Positions 32,114 through 41,412 of a stretch of DNA of 43,131 bases are shown here, one piece after another. The notes under the pieces are model-generated. The model worked only from the letters and a program-made list of their open reading frames with translations, was not told where the DNA came from and searched no databases. Source of the DNA: Flavobacteriales bacterium CG_4_9_14_3_um_filter_40_17 (GTDB taxonomy: Bacteria > Bacteroidota > Bacteroidia > Flavobacteriales > Flavobacteriaceae); assembly GCA_002790195.1 (NCBI GenBank), contig PFUR01000040.1:1-43131 (forward strand), read 5' to 3'. Each line of letters opens with the position of its first letter. The first letter of the stretch is position 1. The position numbers were made by a program, and so were the translations under genes.

Positions 32114-32977
32114 TTATCCTTTCAAAGCTTCCGCGCCACTAACGATTTCCAAAATTTCATTGGTTATGGCTGCTTGGCGGGCTTTGTTGTAGTTGATGGT
32201 CAATTGGTCTCTCAATTCGCCAGCATTGTCCGTGGCTTTGTGCATAGAGGTCATCCGCGCACCGTGTTCAGATGCATACGAATCACGAAGTGCTTTGTAG
32301 AGTTGCAATTTCAGTGATTTTGGAATCAGCGCGGAGAGTATTTCCACTTTACCGGGCTCGTAGATGTAATCTGTTTCTTTGACCGATTTGGCCGAAGGCG
32401 GCAAAATCGGCAGAAATTGTTCTACCAAAACATCCTGATTGGCCGCATTCTTAAAGTGGTTGTAAATCAATACTATTTTATCATATTTCCCCGAGACGAA
32501 CATCTCCATCAATTCCTGGGCAATCACAGCCGCATTCTCAAAATTTAAAGCATCGAAAATTTGGTTGTTTGTCCCAACCAGAGAATTGGTTTTTCTGAGG
32601 TTTTCAGCCCCACGTTTGCCCATGGCAAAAAACTCAACCTGCACAGCAGCATCGGCTTCAATTGCAACATTTTTTGCCGCTTTGATAATGTTCGAATTGA
32701 AAGCCCCACAAAGCCCGCGGTTTGAGCTGATAGCTACCGCTAAGATTTTTTTAACGAGCCTTTGTTTGGAATATGCCCCAAAATCGCTGTCGTCAGATAC
32801 CGATGCGTTCAAGTTGCTGATGAGTTCGGTCAACTTTTGCGAATAGGGTCGCATGGCGACAATGGCATCCTGTGCTTTTTTGAGTTTAGCCGCCGAAACC
32901 ATCTTCATGGCAGAAGTAATCTGCATGGTTGATTTCACCGAGGCTATCCTGTTCCGTATTTCTTTTAAATTGGCCAT
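32114..32977 (-). CDS. atpG: F1 ATP synthase gamma subunit
   Basis: This 287-residue central stalk subunit turns inside the alpha/beta hexamer. The N-terminal helix MANLKEIRNRIASVKSTMQITSAMKMVSAAKLKKAQ and the C-terminal helix SEHGARMTSMHKATDNAGELRDQLTINYNKARQAAITNEILEIVSGAEAL are strongly conserved. The length is typical. It is the last gene of the minus-strand operon, followed by a strong terminator. The beta and epsilon genes are not next to it. Confidence 0.96.
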   Translation of the reverse strand: MANLKEIRNRIASVKSTMQITSAMKMVSAAKLKKAQDAIVAMRPYSQKLTELISNLNASVSDDSDFGAYSKQRLVKKILAVAISSNRGLCGAFNSNIIKAAKNVAIEADAAVQVEFFAMGKRGAENLRKTNSLVGTNNQIFDALNFENAAVIAQELMEMFVSGKYDKIVLIYNHFKNAANQDVLVEQFLPILPPSAKSVKETDYIYEPGKVEILSALIPKSLKLQLYKALRDSYASEHGARMTSMHKATDNAGELRDQLTINYNKARQAAITNEILEIVSGAEALKG

Positions 32978-33007
32978 TCTATGGTGTTTGGCTTATCGAG
33001 ATGATAG

Positions 33008-34588
<1,581 letters not shown>

Positions 34589-34624
34589 AATTGCTTAATT
34601 AATAGGCTAAATCCTGATTATAGA

Positions 34625-35161
34625 TTAATTAACTAATACTTCTTTTAATTGATCGAATTGATGTTTCAAACTCGCGTTGAACTCGATGTCTCCCACGCGC
34701 AAAACAAAACCTCCGATGATGTTTTCGTCTATGTTTTCCGTGAGCAAACCTTCGTTTCCGCTCAAGGCTTTTACCTTGGCCAGAATTTTAACTCTCAATG
34801 CATCAGTGAGCGGCACAGCGGTTGTAACTGAAGCACTGACAAATCCTTTTTCGCTGTTCAAAGCTAGTAGATAACTCTCCAAAACCTCTTCGAGCAAATC
34901 AAATCTTCTGCTGTTTGACAAAACACCAAAAGTTTGAAGGGTCAGCTTCTGAACATTACTAAAAACTTCCGTCAATATATCTTTTTTGACTTCCGGTTTG
35001 ACAATTGGGCTTTTCAACAAAGCCCGCAAGTCTTTATTTTCCCCGATAACCTTGAGGATTTCGCGTGCATCCGCTGCAATTTTCTCTTGGATTTTGGCTT
35101 CGTTTGCCAATTCCAAAAGTGCTTCTGCATAGCGTGCGGCGGCTCTGTTTATCCGGCTCAT
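34625..35161 (-). CDS. atpH: ATP synthase delta subunit (OSCP)
   Basis: This 178-residue peripheral-stalk subunit caps the F1 hexamer and links it to the b subunits. It begins INRAAARYAEALLELANE and has the conserved C-terminal region LSGNEGLLTENIDENIIGGFVLRVGDIEFNASLKHQFDQLK. The length fits the family. It lies 3 bases after atpF, so translation is probably coupled. Confidence 0.94.
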   Translation of the reverse strand: MSRINRAAARYAEALLELANEAKIQEKIAADAREILKVIGENKDLRALLKSPIVKPEVKKDILTEVFSNVQKLTLQTFGVLSNSRRFDLLEEVLESYLLALNSEKGFVSASVTTAVPLTDALRVKILAKVKALSGNEGLLTENIDENIIGGFVLRVGDIEFNASLKHQFDQLKEVLVN

Positions 35162-35164
35162 ATA

Positions 35165-35665
35165 TTAGTTTATATTGGATTCTTTGAGCAAATTTTCAAT
35201 CAATTGCTCCTGATTGCCTTTAATTGACAATTCATTGGCAACCACTTTTTTTGCGATTTGTATGGACAATTCAGAAACCTGTTTTTTGATTTCGGCTACG
35301 GCAGCCTGTTTTTCGGCAAGGATGCTTTGTTGTGCTTGAACGACCAACATATCAGCTTGTTCTTTGGCTTGTTCTTTGGCTTCTGCAATGATGGTGTTTT
35401 TCAACTCACGGGCTTCTTTCAAGATGGTTTCGCGTTGTGCACGTGCTTCTTTCAGGATGCGCTCGTTGTCCGCCTGCAAGTTTTGCATTTCTTTTCTAGC
35501 TTCTTCCGCAGCTGCCAATGCATTTTTGATGCCTTCTTCTCTTTCATTGACTGCATTCAGGATGGGTTTCCATGCAAATTTTTTCAACAAGATGAGCAAC
35601 AAGACAAAAATCAATGATTGCCAAATGAAAAGCCCGAAAGAAAATTGTTCGATTAATTTTTCCAT
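35165..35665 (-). CDS. atpF: ATP synthase b subunit
   Basis: This 166-residue stalk protein has one membrane helix near the N-terminus (about 9-27, FGLFIWQSLIFVLLLILLKKF) followed by the AW-KPI motif and a long charged coiled coil (ILNAVNEREEGIKNALAAAEEARKEMQNLQADNERILKEA...). It forms the dimeric stator from membrane to F1. An unusual 79-base gap with a terminator-like hairpin lies between atpE and this gene. Confidence 0.95.
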   Translation of the reverse strand: MEKLIEQFSFGLFIWQSLIFVLLLILLKKFAWKPILNAVNEREEGIKNALAAAEEARKEMQNLQADNERILKEARAQRETILKEARELKNTIIAEAKEQAKEQADMLVVQAQQSILAEKQAAVAEIKKQVSELSIQIAKKVVANELSIKGNQEQLIENLLKESNIN

Positions 35666-35696
35666 GATACTATTGTGTTGTAATGACTTTTAACAT

Positions 35697-35733
35697 AAAA
35701 AACAACCCTACCAACCAACCGTTGAGAGGGTTG
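35697..35733 (-). terminator. Terminator-like hairpin between atpE and atpF
   Basis: On the minus strand CAACCCT, a 17-base loop and AGGGTTG (plus arms 35703-35709 and 35727-35733) are followed by six Ts (plus A-tract 35697-35702). It lies after the atpE stop and inside the operon. The long loop makes the stem modest. It may reduce read-through so that c subunits are made in excess, or protect the 3' end of an atpE mRNA. Confidence 0.6.
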
Positions 35734-35744
35734 CTTGTAAAGAT

Positions 35745-35936
35745 TTAGACTGCAAACAAAGCTGCAAACCCAATACCTTCAATCAAAGCAGCTGCGATCA
35801 ACATAGCTGTTTGAATTTTTCCGTAAGCCTCAGGCTGACGGGCAATAGCGTCCATTGCTGAACCACCAATCCTACCGATACCGATACCGGCTCCGATTAC
35901 TACCAAACCTGCGCCTACAATTGCTGGAATTTCCAT
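35745..35936 (-). CDS. atpE: ATP synthase c subunit
   Basis: This 63-residue hairpin of two membrane helices forms the rotor ring. The first helix is Gly-rich (GAGLVVIGAGIGIGRIGGSAMDAIARQPEA). The polar loop RQPEAYGK follows, and the second helix carries the ion-binding Glu53 in MLIAAALIEGIGFAALFAV. The residues after the Glu (GIG) do not form the Na+-type ES/T motif, so proton coupling is likely. It is short compared with many c subunits but normal for Bacteroidota. Confidence 0.96.
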   Translation of the reverse strand: MEIPAIVGAGLVVIGAGIGIGRIGGSAMDAIARQPEAYGKIQTAMLIAAALIEGIGFAALFAV

Positions 35937-35970
35937 AAAAATATAATTAAAAAATTGAACATTCTATTGA

Positions 35971-37059
35971 TTAGTGATGAGCTTCTTCATGCTCGTGCTC
36001 TTCAACGGCAAAACCGAAATAAAGCGCAGACAACATGGTAAATATATAGGCTTGCAACAAAGCCACCAATACTTCAATTAAGGAGATGGCAAAGGCCAAC
36101 ATAAATGACAAACTGCTGCCCAGCCATGTTTTGAACACAAACATCAACCCAATCAAGCTCATCAAAACGATGTGCCCGGCAGAAATATTGGCAAAAAGAC
36201 GTATCATCAAAGCAAAAGGTTTGATGAAAACGCCCAACAATTCGATAGGGGCAAGGATGATTTTCATCGGCATCGGCACACCCGGCATCCAAAAAATGTG
36301 TTTCCAATAGTTTTTATTGGCGGTCAAATTAGTGATGAGAAAAGTTATCAATGACAAGGCAAATGTAACTGCAATGTTTCCGGTGACGTTGATGCCAAGC
36401 GGAGTCAGACCAAACATATTCAAAAACCAGATAAAGAAAAATACCGTGAGCAAATAGCCCAAGTATTTTTTGTAGTGTTTCTCACCAATATTAGGAATGG
36501 CTATTTCGTCTCTGATGTAGAGTACAATCGGCTCAAAAAATCTTCCGATGCCTTTGCCGATACCTCCATTTTTCACATACGATTTGGCTAAGCTGCTGAA
36601 CAATAAGAAAATCAACAGAGAAACTACCAAGGTACTGAACACACTTTTTGTTATCGAAAAATCGAGTGGTTTTGTATTGGTAGGATGATGATTTTCGTCA
36701 AAATTCAGTGTGCCTTCAGCATCGGTTTTGTAAATTTTGTTGTGATAGAGCATGAAGTAATTTCCGCCTGCTTCGGCAACTTCTTCACCGTGGTGGAATT
36801 TTGAGGATGAAAAGATTTTCAATCCGTCATTCCAAAGTATCACAGGCAATGAAAACCCGTAATGTATATTGGTTTCTTCGTCTGAAAGCAGCGTAAAATC
36901 GTAAGAATCTTGAAGGTGGTGTTGAATATCGGCTTTTATTTTGGCTTTTAAATCGCCACCGGCTTCATCTTGTGCTAACGGTTCATGCTGGGCATACGAA
37001 ACCCAACCTAAAGTCAGTAATAAAAGAGTAAGTGTTCTTCTCATGGATTGATGAATCAT
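35971..37059 (-). CDS. atpB: ATP synthase a subunit
   Basis: This protein of about 362 residues holds the proton half-channels. It has a signal-like N-terminus (MRRTLTLLLLTLGWVSYAQ), a roughly 100-residue periplasmic extension seen in Bacteroidota, then the membrane domain from about residue 140. The essential Arg lies in KPFALMIRLFANISAGHIVLM, and the C-terminus is His/Glu-rich (VEEHEHEEAHH). The frame is open to 37380, but the promoter -7 box at 37098-37105 excludes that. ATG at 37059 or 37044 is likely; the latter gives the neatest signal peptide. It is the first gene after its own promoter. Confidence 0.92.
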   Translation of the reverse strand: MIHQSMRRTLTLLLLTLGWVSYAQHEPLAQDEAGGDLKAKIKADIQHHLQDSYDFTLLSDEETNIHYGFSLPVILWNDGLKIFSSSKFHHGEEVAEAGGNYFMLYHNKIYKTDAEGTLNFDENHHPTNTKPLDFSITKSVFSTLVVSLLIFLLFSSLAKSYVKNGGIGKGIGRFFEPIVLYIRDEIAIPNIGEKHYKKYLGYLLTVFFFIWFLNMFGLTPLGINVTGNIAVTFALSLITFLITNLTANKNYWKHIFWMPGVPMPMKIILAPIELLGVFIKPFALMIRLFANISAGHIVLMSLIGLMFVFKTWLGSSLSFMLAFAISLIEVLVALLQAYIFTMLSALYFGFAVEEHEHEEAHH

Positions 37060-37097
37060 AAATCGCTGATTTTCTGTAAGCCTGATTAAAATCGGCG

Positions 37098-37105
37098 CAA
37101 AGGTA
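37098..37105 (-). promoter_or_regulatory. -7 promoter element for the atpB-E-F-H-A-G operon
   Basis: On the minus strand TACCTTTG, a perfect TAnnTTTG, lies about 40 bases before the atpB start. TTTG motifs occur 16 and 23 bases upstream and TTTT 19 bases upstream, so the -33 box is ambiguous. Confidence 0.6.
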
Positions 37106-37157
37106 AGTTTTTTATTAAAAACAAAAAACAAATATTTAGCACAAAAACCACGTTTTT

Positions 37158-37556
37158 TTACAGTCGGTTGAGGAGTTTGGCCGCTCCTCTTGTTTCCGCA
37201 ATCAAGCTTAGTGCATAAGGCACAAAAAAAGCGGTAAACTCCGTTGTTTGGATAAGCCCGTCGGCTTTGTAAAAAGGATAAAAAAAGAAGAAGAAAACGA
37301 TAAATTTCAAGAAACTTCCTGCCATAAAAAGAAATCCCAAAGCTTGTTTGAAGCGTGTTTTGTATTGATTGATTATCCAAAAAATAAGCAGCGCGAGGAG
37401 GAAATTCAACCCATAAGCCAACTCGATTCGATCTGCAAATAAAGGCTTCTCAAGGCTGTAAAGAATTGTCAGATGCAATCCGAAAAAGGCCGAGAGCAAT
37501 AGGGAAAGCTTTATGCCAAAGTTAAATGCCGGCTGTTTGAACAATGGCAACGACAT
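37158..37556 (-). CDS. Small four-helix membrane protein near atp genes (DUF6168-like)
   Basis: This 132-residue protein has four hydrophobic segments (about 13-33, 45-62, 70-92 and 105-120) and ends in basic residues (ETRGAAKLLNRL). It lies 2 bases after the AtpZ gene and before atpB, the place occupied by AtpI-type assembly proteins in other bacteria. I believe it belongs to the flavobacterial DUF6168 family, from memory. A role in assembly of the c ring or F0 is an inference from position and topology. Confidence 0.75.
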   Translation of the reverse strand: MSLPLFKQPAFNFGIKLSLLLSAFFGLHLTILYSLEKPLFADRIELAYGLNFLLALLIFWIINQYKTRFKQALGFLFMAGSFLKFIVFFFFFYPFYKADGLIQTTEFTAFFVPYALSLIAETRGAAKLLNRL

Positions 37557-37558
37557 AC

Positions 37559-37786
37559 TTAACTATTCAATTTTTTGAGTTGTCTGTTCAAATTGAACAT
37601 AGAAAAAGCCACGCCCAAGAGGGTAAAAACGATGACAAAAGTTCTATGCTCGTATTCAAAATACAAGTCAAGTTTTTTGCCTATCCAAATAAAAACATAA
37701 ATGGTAATGCCCATCTGAGAGGCGAAGCTAATGAGGTACAGCCATCGGTTAGACGGCTTTTTCTTTGGTAATTTTTGATGGTTCAT
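37559..37786 (-). CDS. AtpZ/AtpI-family F0 accessory protein
   Basis: This 75-residue protein has two membrane helices: WLYLISFASQMGITIYVFIWIGKKLDLYFE and TFVIVFTLLGVAFSMFNLNRQLKK. This fits the AtpZ/AtpI family, small proteins that help assemble the c ring or supply ions to it. Its first 13 codons overlap the end of the bactofilin gene by 38 bases in another frame, so it is probably translated by coupling. The N-terminus is Lys-rich (MNHQKLPKKKPSNRW). The next gene begins 2 bases after its stop. Confidence 0.85.
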   Translation of the reverse strand: MNHQKLPKKKPSNRWLYLISFASQMGITIYVFIWIGKKLDLYFEYEHRTFVIVFTLLGVAFSMFNLNRQLKKLNS

Positions 37787-38162
37787 TGGTCATAGCCTTC
37801 AGGCTTCCTTTCATTTTACAAGCCGCATCGATGGATGCGCCGGGTTCGACAGCCAGTTTTCCTATCACTATTTCGCCAGACACATGTGACGATGACTTCA
37901 GTGTTAATAGGCCTGAAACAATCAAGTTACCACTGAATTTTCCTTCAAAATCGGCCTGAGTGCAATCGACCGTTCCTTTGATAAATCCACTTTTGCCAAT
38001 GACAACCTTTCCGGTTGTCTTGACGGTTCCTTCCAATTTACCATCGATTCGTAAATCGGATTCTGAACAAAAATCACCTGTCAAAGAGGTGTTTTCACTG
38101 ATGGTGTTGGGCTTACTCAGGCTTGGGAGCATGCTTTGTTTTTTTTTTGGTTCACTAAACAT
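37749..38162 (-). CDS. Bactofilin (polymer-forming cytoskeletal protein)
   Basis: This 137-residue protein has the bactofilin core, a right-handed beta helix built from short repeats: LTGDFCSESDLRIDGKLEGTVKTTGKVVIGKSGFIKGTVDCTQADFEGKFSGNLIVSGLLTLKSSSHVSGEIVIGKLAVEPGA (about 28-110). Flanking segments are disordered (N-terminal SEPKKKQSMLPSLSK, C-terminal Lys-rich). Bactofilins polymerise without nucleotide and organise envelope or wall machinery. It is the first gene of the unit leading into AtpZ and the atp cluster, with a -7 box at 38231-38238. Confidence 0.92.
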   Translation of the reverse strand: MFSEPKKKQSMLPSLSKPNTISENTSLTGDFCSESDLRIDGKLEGTVKTTGKVVIGKSGFIKGTVDCTQADFEGKFSGNLIVSGLLTLKSSSHVSGEIVIGKLAVEPGASIDAACKMKGSLKAMTNEPSKITKEKAV

Positions 38163-38230
38163 ATTATTTAAAATTTGGGGTCGGAGTTGAAAAATTAAAT
38201 CTGCTCATTATCAAATCATTCGGTGGACAG

Positions 38231-38238
38231 CAAATATA
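38231..38238 (-). promoter_or_regulatory. -7 promoter element of the bactofilin gene
   Basis: On the minus strand TATATTTG matches TAnnTTTG, about 70 bases before the bactofilin ATG. The -33 region is AT-rich with no clear TTTG. Confidence 0.4.
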
Positions 38239-38260
38239 AAAATTTAATTTATTTTAAGCC

Positions 38261-40828
38261 TTAATTTTTAGCCGTAAACAACAGCTTGTCAAATTCTCTG
38301 AGATAGGCCTCTAAATTCTTGTAAATTTGGATGACTTCATAATGCTTCGATTGGATGTAAATCGGGTTTTGCAAGCGCAGTTTAAAATCTTTGTTTACTT
38401 GCAGAAGTTCCGTAAATCCTTGCGCCGCAGTCGGCCTGTTAAATCCGTGGATAACCAAAAATTGGGTGTTGCGGTCATAAACGTCCTCCGTTACGAAAAG
38501 ATAGTCATATCGTAGTGTGTCGATGGCTTTCAAGATGATTTCTTTCTGTTTTTTGAGCAACAGAGAATCTCCTAATTTGAATGGAATCAAGGTTTTCCAA
38601 GTTGCTTGAATAGTGTCAAACGCAAATTCATTTTTCGGGATGTCGCCAAAACCCTTCGTCAACAATTGGGCAGCTTCTTTGCCTTCGGGGCTGTTCGGAT
38701 AATCGACCGATAGATTTTCCAAACTTTTTTGATACGCTTCCAAACCATCGAGCCTAGCTAAAGTGCGGGCTTTGAGCAATTGGAACTTCGGCACCATATC
38801 ATCGCCGATATAATTGAGTGAGGCTTTGTTTAGTCTGGTTTCTAAACTTACGAAATCTTGGTTTTTGTAGAACTCGTAAAGTTTGTTGTAAACCGACTCA
38901 GGGCTGTCTGCATTAGCCGACAAAACCGCATTGGGATTTTTCAAAATCTCTGCAAACCTCGAATCTGGATGATTCACCAAAATGTCTTTTCTGATATCTT
39001 CGGCTTTGGCGGGATTGATTTCTCTGTAAATCTGATACAAATTGTATTTGGCGGGGACTACATATTTTTGTTCCGGCTCATTAGTCAAAAGTATTTCCAA
39101 TCGGTCGGCGGCAACCGGATAGGCTTTGAAACGTTCTTTGTAAATCAGGCCCAATTGATAATAAGCTTCATTTCGCGTTTTGCCAATGCTGTCAATAACA
39201 TGCGGGTCTGTCGGGATTTTATCAGTATAGTAGGAAACTTGGTATATTTCTCCGGAAAAGTTGTTTTCGTTTTCTCCGGTTTGAGAAGCTTGTAGGTTTT
39301 TATCTTGTGGCTGAAATGCGCCTCGGTCCTTCCACCGCCAATTGTCAGACAGGTTGCGGTTGCCCCATTTGACTCTAAAATCCATTCTTTGTTGTGCCAT
39401 CACAGTTTGATCATAAAACTGAAAACTCGAACTCGCAGCTTGCCGGTTTTGATTGTCTAATCCCAAAAAGCTTTCCCTGTCTAGCGCAATATTTTCTGAT
39501 TCTTTGGCTGCTTTTTGTTCGGCAATTACTTTTGCTTTGAGCGAGTCGATTAAGCTTTGGAATATTTCTTTTCGGTCGTCTTCGCTCAGACTGGTCAAAT
39601 TGAGTATGCTGTCATTAACTTGGGCAGAGGCTTCAAATTTAATGACATCTTCGAGGTTGTCGCGTTTTCGTTTCATGCGAAAATAGGCCAAGGTCTTTTG
39701 ATCCATATTAACCAAAGTGCTGTCAAAGTACAAACCCGCTTGCAGATATTCAGCTTGATCGAATCGAAAATTACCCAACATTTGATAGTCAAGTACTTTC
39801 AAATACTTATCAGGTGTTTCTTCCTGCAATGATTTGTTATAATATTTTTCGGCAAGACTAAGCGAATCATGTTGTCTATGAAACTCTGCGATGCGGTAGA
39901 AAATTTTGTCTAAATAAGGCCTTGCTTCTCTATTTTCTTCAAGTTTGGTCAATGCTTTCAAGTTTTCCACATCGTTCCCTTTTGCATAATCGAAGTGTTC
40001 CGCCAATTTGATTTGTGCATGCGCCCAATACATGCGGGGTGCTTTTCGTTTCATTCGAAGAATTTCCCGGAAGGCCATGTCTGCACTGTCCAACTGTTGT
40101 TGGTTTTCGTACAATTGCCCCAAAATAAACAAATAGCGCGATTTGTCGTAGTGATTTTTGGTGGTGAAAGCTGCTTCTTTGAGATAGGCTGTTGCCGTAT
40201 CGATTTTGTTGAGCTTGATGTATGCTTGACCGAGAAATGCATTGGCATCCACATAATCTTGGCGGTTAAGCTCATTTTGCTTGAGCAATCTTTCCAAATT
40301 TTTGATGGCAATTTGCTCGTTTTCGAGGCGAATGTTGGTTTTTTCACGCCATATTTTGGCTTCGGCAATTTTATCACTTTGCGGGTATTTGTACAAAATA
40401 TAATTAAACGCCTCTTGCGCAGGCACAAAACGTTGGTCGAAGTAGCGCGCCTTGCCGAGCAACAAAAAAGCCTCGTCCATTTGCGGATTTTTTTCATTCC
40501 CGGCAATGTTCATGCTGTGTTTTTGTATGGCCTTGGTGGCTTTTTCTTCTGCTAGTTCGAAGTTTTTGTTTTTGGGTTGCCGGTTGGGAAATAGGATTTC
40601 TTCCGAAACCTGAAGCCGTTCGATTGGTAAAATATCCCAAAAATTGTCTTCATAAGCTTCTACAATATTCAAACGCCCTTCGTCAAAAGCGGTTTTACCG
40701 TTGTAAAGCACGTTGTATTTGGTAGTCAAAGCGTGGAAGTTGCGATTTAAAAAGGCATCTTTTTTGGTCGAACACGCTCCTGCGAACACCAGTAAAATGA
40801 GTAAAATATGACGTAGGAAATCTTTCAA
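38261..40828 (-). CDS. sprE: Gliding motility / type IX secretion lipoprotein SprE (PorW)
   Basis: This 855-residue TPR-rich lipoprotein has signal MKDFLRHILLILLVFAGACSTKK, lipobox FAGAC and Cys19. The N-terminal block KDAFLNRNFHALTTKYNVLYNGKTAFDEGR (about 23-52) is the conserved start of SprE/PorW. Helical repeats follow over about 90-400 and 560-740, with a low-complexity charged stretch around 400-520. The protein ends in a domain with FLVIHGFNRPTAAQGFTELLQ and a final segment NPIYIQSKHYEVIQIYKNLEAYLREFDKLLF. SprE/PorW is required for type IX secretion and gliding in studied Bacteroidota. I recall the bactofilin and atp genes as neighbours of sprE in related genomes. Confidence 0.92.
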   Translation of the reverse strand: MKDFLRHILLILLVFAGACSTKKDAFLNRNFHALTTKYNVLYNGKTAFDEGRLNIVEAYEDNFWDILPIERLQVSEEILFPNRQPKNKNFELAEEKATKAIQKHSMNIAGNEKNPQMDEAFLLLGKARYFDQRFVPAQEAFNYILYKYPQSDKIAEAKIWREKTNIRLENEQIAIKNLERLLKQNELNRQDYVDANAFLGQAYIKLNKIDTATAYLKEAAFTTKNHYDKSRYLFILGQLYENQQQLDSADMAFREILRMKRKAPRMYWAHAQIKLAEHFDYAKGNDVENLKALTKLEENREARPYLDKIFYRIAEFHRQHDSLSLAEKYYNKSLQEETPDKYLKVLDYQMLGNFRFDQAEYLQAGLYFDSTLVNMDQKTLAYFRMKRKRDNLEDVIKFEASAQVNDSILNLTSLSEDDRKEIFQSLIDSLKAKVIAEQKAAKESENIALDRESFLGLDNQNRQAASSSFQFYDQTVMAQQRMDFRVKWGNRNLSDNWRWKDRGAFQPQDKNLQASQTGENENNFSGEIYQVSYYTDKIPTDPHVIDSIGKTRNEAYYQLGLIYKERFKAYPVAADRLEILLTNEPEQKYVVPAKYNLYQIYREINPAKAEDIRKDILVNHPDSRFAEILKNPNAVLSANADSPESVYNKLYEFYKNQDFVSLETRLNKASLNYIGDDMVPKFQLLKARTLARLDGLEAYQKSLENLSVDYPNSPEGKEAAQLLTKGFGDIPKNEFAFDTIQATWKTLIPFKLGDSLLLKKQKEIILKAIDTLRYDYLFVTEDVYDRNTQFLVIHGFNRPTAAQGFTELLQVNKDFKLRLQNPIYIQSKHYEVIQIYKNLEAYLREFDKLLFTAKN

Positions 40829-41036
40829 ACAGTTTGGTCTTTAGCGGTTTTTGTATAAACTATAAAAGGGATAAAATATTTTAAGTTCGTAAAAATACTG
40901 TTCTTTTTTGAAAAATAAGATTTTGGAGAGTAGAATGAATTTTTGGAATTATTTTTTAGTTTTGCTTGTGGTTGAATTTTTAGTAAGAAAATTTTGTAAA
41001 AAATTAAAAAAATGAATAACAAATTCTTTTTTATTT

Positions 41037-41219
41037 ATGGGATCTAGATTTGATTTTGAAGCTGAGATTGGTGGATTTATTTTTTGGTTTTTTAAATTTT
41101 GTAAAATAAATTTGGAAGTGGAACAAAACAAAAATAATAAAGCCAGAAACGTATTCGTGTTTTATACAATCGCTATAATCATTACTTTTCTTTCAGTTTC
41201 TATAGCTGAATATTTATAA
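41037..41219 (+). CDS. Possible small membrane protein (60 aa)
   Basis: The frame reads MGSRFDFEAEIGGFIFWFFKFCKINLEVEQNKNNKARNVFVFYTIAIIITFLSVSIAEYL. It has an amphipathic aromatic start, a polar linker and a clear C-terminal hydrophobic helix of about 20 residues. A TAGTTTTG -7-like box lies at 40957-40964, without a good -33. Its composition is more protein-like than the surrounding AT-rich DNA. I do not recognise a family with certainty, and a chance open frame cannot be ruled out. The remaining bases 40829-41036 and 41220-41412 are AT-rich with nothing I can support. Confidence 0.45.
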   Translation: MGSRFDFEAEIGGFIFWFFKFCKINLEVEQNKNNKARNVFVFYTIAIIITFLSVSIAEYL

Positions 41220-41412
41220 CAATTTTCTTTTTTAAATTAAAAGCACACAATTTGTATTATGGTAAGGAACAATGCAACACTTCAAAAAAATGAGTTAATA
41301 TATGTTGGTTTATTTTACGCTTTAGTCATCCAAAATGTGCCTTTCTCAGTATATTGCTATTCAAAATTTAACTTGAGAATATTATTGATTTAATCACACA
41401 TACAAACGAATT

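Noticed and set aside
35971-37380. A 469-residue version of atpB beginning at 37380
   Set aside because: The added 107 residues run antisense-like through the neighbouring small membrane protein gene and over the promoter -7 box; the product from 37059 or 37044 has a normal signal peptide and length.
39995-40555. A 186-codon open frame opposite sprE
   Set aside because: Phe/Val-rich antisense shadow over conserved TPR sequence.
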